From NCBI GenBank assembly GCA_021527695.1, contig JAKFAO010000005.1:1302001-1366000 (forward strand): a DNA stretch of 64,000 nucleotides. The letters are read 5' to 3'. The translations under genes and the position numbers were made by a program. The stretch comes from Naematelia aurantialba. Lineage: Eukaryota > Basidiomycota > Tremellomycetes > Tremellales > Naemateliaceae. The notes under the pieces are model-generated. The model was not told the DNA's origin. It did not search any database and saw only the letters and a list, made by a program, of their open reading frames with translations. Positions 60,201 to 64,000 of this stretch are shown here, one piece after another (position 1 is the stretch's first letter; each line of letters begins with the position of its first letter).

Positions 60201-61173
60201 GTCCATCTCGGTGCCACACCATAGCTTACCGCATCCACCCACCGGAGGCCATTCTTCGGCTCACCCTCACTCGACAGTCAACATGCAGCCTCACGCCGGG
60301 CGGACGATGGTCGTTCCTCGGGTTCCGAAACGACCGGGCGAGGTGACTGGACTAGGCAGCAATCCAAACGGGGGTATGACGAGACGCATCTCACAGGGCG
60401 AAGAAGAACGCAGGGCCGAAAAATCCGAGGGCGTGACTGGGAGTCACGAAGACTTGAGCAAGACGTGGCATGCGGGGCACCCTAAGGGGGAACGAAGCCG
60501 ACCGCCGCCATTGCCGAAGCGCCATTGGACGTCTGAGGCTACTCCAGACTCGAATGAGCGAACGCAAATACTGGAGACAGGGGTCTCGACGTCCGAAACC
60601 GACAAGGTCGCTGCCTCGGGCACAAGCCACTCGAAAAACACGGCTCCTTCTCCGCCCGTTGCAGATATGCTCACTCGCTCGGATTCCGCTCCGTCAGCAG
60701 TCGACGATACATCCCAAAGCAGACCCGGTAAAAATGTAGCTTCGATCCCGCATCTTCCACCACCGCCAGCCAAAGCCCACTCTGAGGTCAATCTCACCTC
60801 GAAGGCGTTAGCGGACTCTCCCGACGCGGTCTTGGTCGATGAGAGTCCTTTGGCCGTCACCCCGCGCACGGCAGAGCAAGCAGAGCCAGAACCAGATTTG
60901 GCACCGGAACCAGGACCAGCACCAGACCCAGAACTAGCCGCAGAATCCGAAGTCAAGTCAGCGACCGCGTCCAACGTGTCTGCCGGCCACGACTCGTACC
61001 CCAACGTCAGCGTATCTAGAGCGAACACGGCCGCTGAAGGTCTGCCGCCAGAGCCGAGTGTTCAGAGTGGGAATGGGGCTGGAGCTGAGGGTGGAGAAGT
61101 CCCGTCGAACGCCGCGGAGGCTCTGCGACAGGCTTTGCACAGGAGTGAAGAGGCTAGTGTCGTCCAGGATTGA
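57257..61173 (+). CDS. NVJ2: SMP-domain lipid-transfer protein, NVJ2/TEX2-like
   Basis: Exons: about 57257-57358, about 57395-58128, 58197-58392, 58446-58549, 58598-58940, 58990-61173; roughly 1220 aa. An N-terminal membrane helix (YLLGAVTGVPLLLVFALG) anchors it in the ER. A PH-like domain follows (ELFYAVLKGKVLYLYDDDKQ). Then comes the SMP domain: WLNAMLSRVWFSLYQTKAVE, KIMKKLSKVKLP, FAVHMNYAALPNQPFRITIK, LTIKIKPPPSNRVWYGFTSM and PKIDYDIVPIMNDRR. SMP proteins shuttle ceramide and other lipids at membrane contact sites. A disordered Ser/Pro-rich tail of more than 600 residues ends in an Ala/Glu helix. The first intron is not settled: 57359-57394 keeps frame but has a poor GTTGCC donor. A C-terminal PEPD/PAPD repeat is present. 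Confidence 0.85.
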
Positions 61174-61668
61174 CGGGGAACGGCGGCACCTGTCTCACGA
61201 TTACGTGGGGTACATGGATTGCGTGGGTTACATGAATTACATGGATTACACGGATTACATGGGTAACACTGGGTTCAAGAATTGCGCGGGGGCGGAAGGC
61301 GATTTGTGCTTGTTGGCGTGCAGTCACGAGTCGTAGTCAGATCGGGGGTGAGGTGTTAAGAGAAGAGAGCTGTTTTGACATGAGAGGTGGTTGAGATGAG
61401 AGATGGTTGAGATGAGAGGTGTTTTGAGAGACGTGCTGGACCGTGTAGAGTTGTTGTAACGGCTCGACTGTGCATGGATCATTTGTAACCACTTGTTGGT
61501 GTGCAAAACTGCGTCAATCTGCACATGTGACAGCTAAAGACTCATGATGCACGCTTGTCATTGCCCATGCGCGATGCTCAATGCACAAACTAATACCCTA
61601 CCGACACTGCTTCAGCCCATCCAATCCTCGCCCCAGGAATGCCTTCAGCCCAATCTCCGGCCCACCAT
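61174..61668. repeat. Convergent 3' flank with TACATGGAT repeats
   Basis: A degenerate 9-bp unit TACATGGAT / TACATGAAT runs at 61201-61268, and GAGATGAGAGGTGGTT-type units at 61380-61425. No gene lies between the NVJ2-like gene and RPN5. Confidence 0.8.
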
Positions 61669-63895
61669 TCACGCCTTGAGCCCAATCTTCTTGCCTTGGC
61701 TCGCCTCGTGCATTGCATACTCCTGCCCATTATCAGCACTCCGATCTCCAAACGCAACTCGCCACTCGCAGAAACGAGGACCTGGTAGACGCCGAAGTTG
61801 GAAGACGAAGAGGCAAGGAAAGTGAGGGAGTGAGGTCAAAACTCAACCCACCTTTGACACGAGATGACTCGTCTTCTCAACGAGCTCAAGCATCTTCGCC
61901 ACGTCCCCGCTCCAGGCATTGAGAACCTCGTTTATGCCCTTCTTCTGCTTGAAGCTGACGATACCAGCCGGCCGGTCGATGCGCGCATAGATCGTCTTGT
62001 CCGTCACGAGTTTGCACAGCGTGCGCTCGGTGGTAAGCGGGGGCAGGTCGAGCAGCTCGGTCAGGCGCGACATGGTGATGCGCGAGTAGTAGGCGGCGAT
62101 GACCCGGATATTCTGAATAGCCGTCAGTACGCAGCTGGACGTGCCTAGACTCGACAGCTCGACGAGTCCTCGCCTAAGCGAAAGGAGACGAGAGAGACAA
62201 GGACGGGAAGAGAGAAAGGGCATGTCGACGCAGACGCACATGTTCGATAACCCGCTTATGCAGGTCCTCCCACCGCGCATCACCGGGATTCGCAATCTCC
62301 TCCGGCCGCTTGCCCTCCGCGATCGAGCCCGTCTTGATACCCAATTTCGAGTTGGGCGAAAACACCGGTGTTTGCCGCAACGTCGGGCCGTACAGCGTCT
62401 CGATCCCGGGCCATCGCATCAGTTCTTTCGTCACAAAGCACTTGACGAGGTCGCTGCGATGGCTCAGTAACAACGCCAGCAATGCCACAGACGATGGAGA
62501 CTACAGCACTGGCACTGTAGGGGACTCACTAGTAAAGAGGAGCTTTTTGTAATGCCTGGTCGGCGTATAGTTTGTGCAGCATATCTGATTGCTCATTGTT
62601 GTATGGCGCAAGGACGACGTAGATCATAATGTTCTCCAGAACCTACTACCGTGAGTTCAGGGCAGATGAACAAACACCGTCCAACTCACGTGTAGCTCGC
62701 GGGCTTCATCCTTCTTCACCTCCTCAGTGTCCCAGACCTCCTGATATGCGCTACACGCCTCGAGGTATGCATCTTCTTGCAGAGCCAACTGTACCATCAA
62801 ATCATAATAACGCAGCTTCAGATCCTGGGCAGAGGCGTGAGCTTGTTGGTGCAACGGAAGAAGGTAGCTCACTGCGCTATCCGCCTCTTTCAGATACACC
62901 CGGTTGATCTTCCTCGATCCCACCCTGACCCGTGCCCAGTTTCCTCTTAAACTCTCCAGGCGCATCTGCTCAAGAATACTGTAACAAGCTGTAAGCTTCC
63001 AGCTCCCTGTGGGCAAGGTAGCTCACAAGTCGGTCTTTTCCCGCTTGTCCATACTGCTGTACGTCTCCACCTGGATCTCGGTCATCAAGTCGGCGGCGGT
63101 ATCGATGTGATCTCGTTTCGTGACGGGCTCGCGCTTTGGCTCGTCTTTGCCTGTCTTGACTGAGACAGCCGGAGCGGTGGACGCTGGACACGTTGGTCAG
63201 ATGTGAACTGCCAGGCATGCGGGAACGAGCTCACTGGATGCTTCTGCCGGAGCGGTCTCTGCCAAAGCCTCGTGGTGACTCGCGAGCATGACCGTCAATC
63301 TTGCCCGCGCCAGCTCGAGGTATATCTGTATGCATATCAGCGTGCCGTCCACACCCCGCGCTAGGAAGGTTATCTGGACGCACCTTTCCCTCGGTGATAT
63401 CCCGCAGGGTCTGAACCAGCTCGAGCCACCTGTCCTTGCCTGATGCGAACTTGCCCTCGTCCTTTTGCTTCTTGAGCTCGGGAAGCCACGTCATTGCCTC
63501 GTCAACCATACGCGTGACGGCCTCCTTCAGCTGGCCATGTTTCTTTGACATGAGTGTGAGCTGCGTGTGGAGCGCGTCGAGGTTCCCCGCCTCGTAGCAC
63601 AGCCGGACAAGCGTCGTCAGGAGCGTCGCGGTCGAGGTCATATCTGCCGCCTGTAGGTCCGTCAGCTCGTGCAACACATCGTAAACAAAAGAGATGACAT
63701 TTCGTGTCTGCTTCTCCAGGGCAGAGATCTTGTCGATCGCATCTTGCAGCTTGCCATCCTACGAATGGTAAGTAGTTTGCAAGGCTGAAGGTGAGAACGC
63801 GGGATGCGGACCTTGGCGAGGGCTTCGACTTGTGGCACGAGCGCCTTGACCTCCTCTGTGTAGTCCTTTTCTTGTTTCCGAGTGTTGAGAGACAT
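61669..63895 (-). CDS. RPN5: 26S proteasome lid subunit Rpn5 (PSMD12)
   Basis: Ten exons: 63895-63812, 63758-63384, 63325-63235, 63183-63027, 62978-62873, 62824-62690, 62642-62530, 62453-62240, 62112-61852, 61722-61669; about 529 aa. The start is MSLNTRKQEKDYTEEVKALV. Helical repeats follow (DGKLQDAIDKISALEKQTRN, AGNLDALHTQLTLMSKKHGQ), then VETYSSMDKREKTDFILEQM and DLKLRYYDLMVQLALQEDAY. The PCI winged-helix part is NIRVIAAYYSRITMSRLTEL with RIDRPAGIVSFKQKKGINEV. Rpn5 is a scaffold of the proteasome lid and, in some fungi, is shared with the COP9 signalosome. It contains an Ala/Lys insertion near TAPAVSVKTGKDEPKREPVT. The last exon (EYAMHEASQGKKIGLKA) lies beyond a 129-bp intron. Confidence 0.95.
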
Positions 63896-64000
63896 GGCGT
63901 CGATATGCACGCTCGCTCCAGTCACCAAGAGCGACAACAATCGACTGCAGTAGCTGCAACGCGAGTGCGTCCATCAGCTCCAGAAGCTCGCCACGTGTTG
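63896..64000. other. Right-edge flank upstream of RPN5
   Basis: 105 bp of presumed RPN5 leader and promoter; an upstream frame on the minus strand starting at 63974 overlaps the start codon out of frame. Nothing else can be said. Confidence 0.4.

Noticed and set aside
1..64000. CRISPR arrays, prophage or bacterial operons
   Set aside because: The window is intron-rich eukaryotic DNA; the tandem repeats lack the spacer structure of CRISPR.

Overview
The window is nuclear DNA of a basidiomycete fungus, most likely a tremellomycete yeast (Cryptococcus/Kwoniella/Trichosporonales type). The evidence is gene structure and content. Genes carry up to fourteen exons with mostly 45-60 bp introns, GT..AG borders and a CTAAC/CTGAC branch site just before the acceptor. 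The set includes a CPL1-like secreted cysteine-rich protein and a transmembrane hybrid histidine kinase. No prokaryotic operon, CRISPR or phage feature is present. All exon coordinates were read by eye from splice motifs, frame continuity and family resemblance; no search was run.

Left part (1-13.5 kb): a secreted DOMON plus cytochrome b561 membrane protein (+), a large serine-rich coiled-coil protein (-), a dynamin-related GTPase (+) and a small CPL1-like secreted protein (-). A 2.4 kb stretch (13.5-15.9 kb) without a recognisable gene holds a perfect 46-bp inverted repeat flanked by a 10-bp direct repeat.

Middle part (15.9-41.5 kb): exosome cap protein RRP40 (-), a Bem46-type alpha/beta hydrolase (-) divergent from splicing factor CWC25 (+), a short-chain dehydrogenase (+), a multi-pass membrane protein (-), a CM1-motif coiled-coil protein that probably recruits gamma-tubulin complexes (+), a pterin-4a-carbinolamine dehydratase-like protein (-) divergent from a mahogunin-type RING E3 ligase (+), a small unknown protein (+) and the hybrid histidine kinase (-).

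Right part (41.5-64 kb): dense housekeeping genes: RRP8 (-) divergent from SF3A2/PRP11 (+), a small basic protein (+), RPS17 (-) divergent from a ubiquitin-conjugating E2 (+), a borealin-like chromosomal passenger protein (+) convergent with RFA1 (-), the SUMO ligase NSE2/MMS21 (+), an NVJ2/TEX2-like SMP-domain lipid-transfer protein (+) and proteasome lid subunit RPN5 (-).

The genes do not form one pathway; this is ordinary fungal gene order with several divergent pairs sharing 200-520 bp promoters. Themes crossing the window are tandem repeats filling many of the long introns and gaps, three GC-AG introns, coding exons of 3-12 nt, and low-complexity insertions inside conserved domains. One insertion, in the RING finger, has intron-like borders. 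I found no convincing undescribed multi-gene system; the strongest leads are listed as findings.
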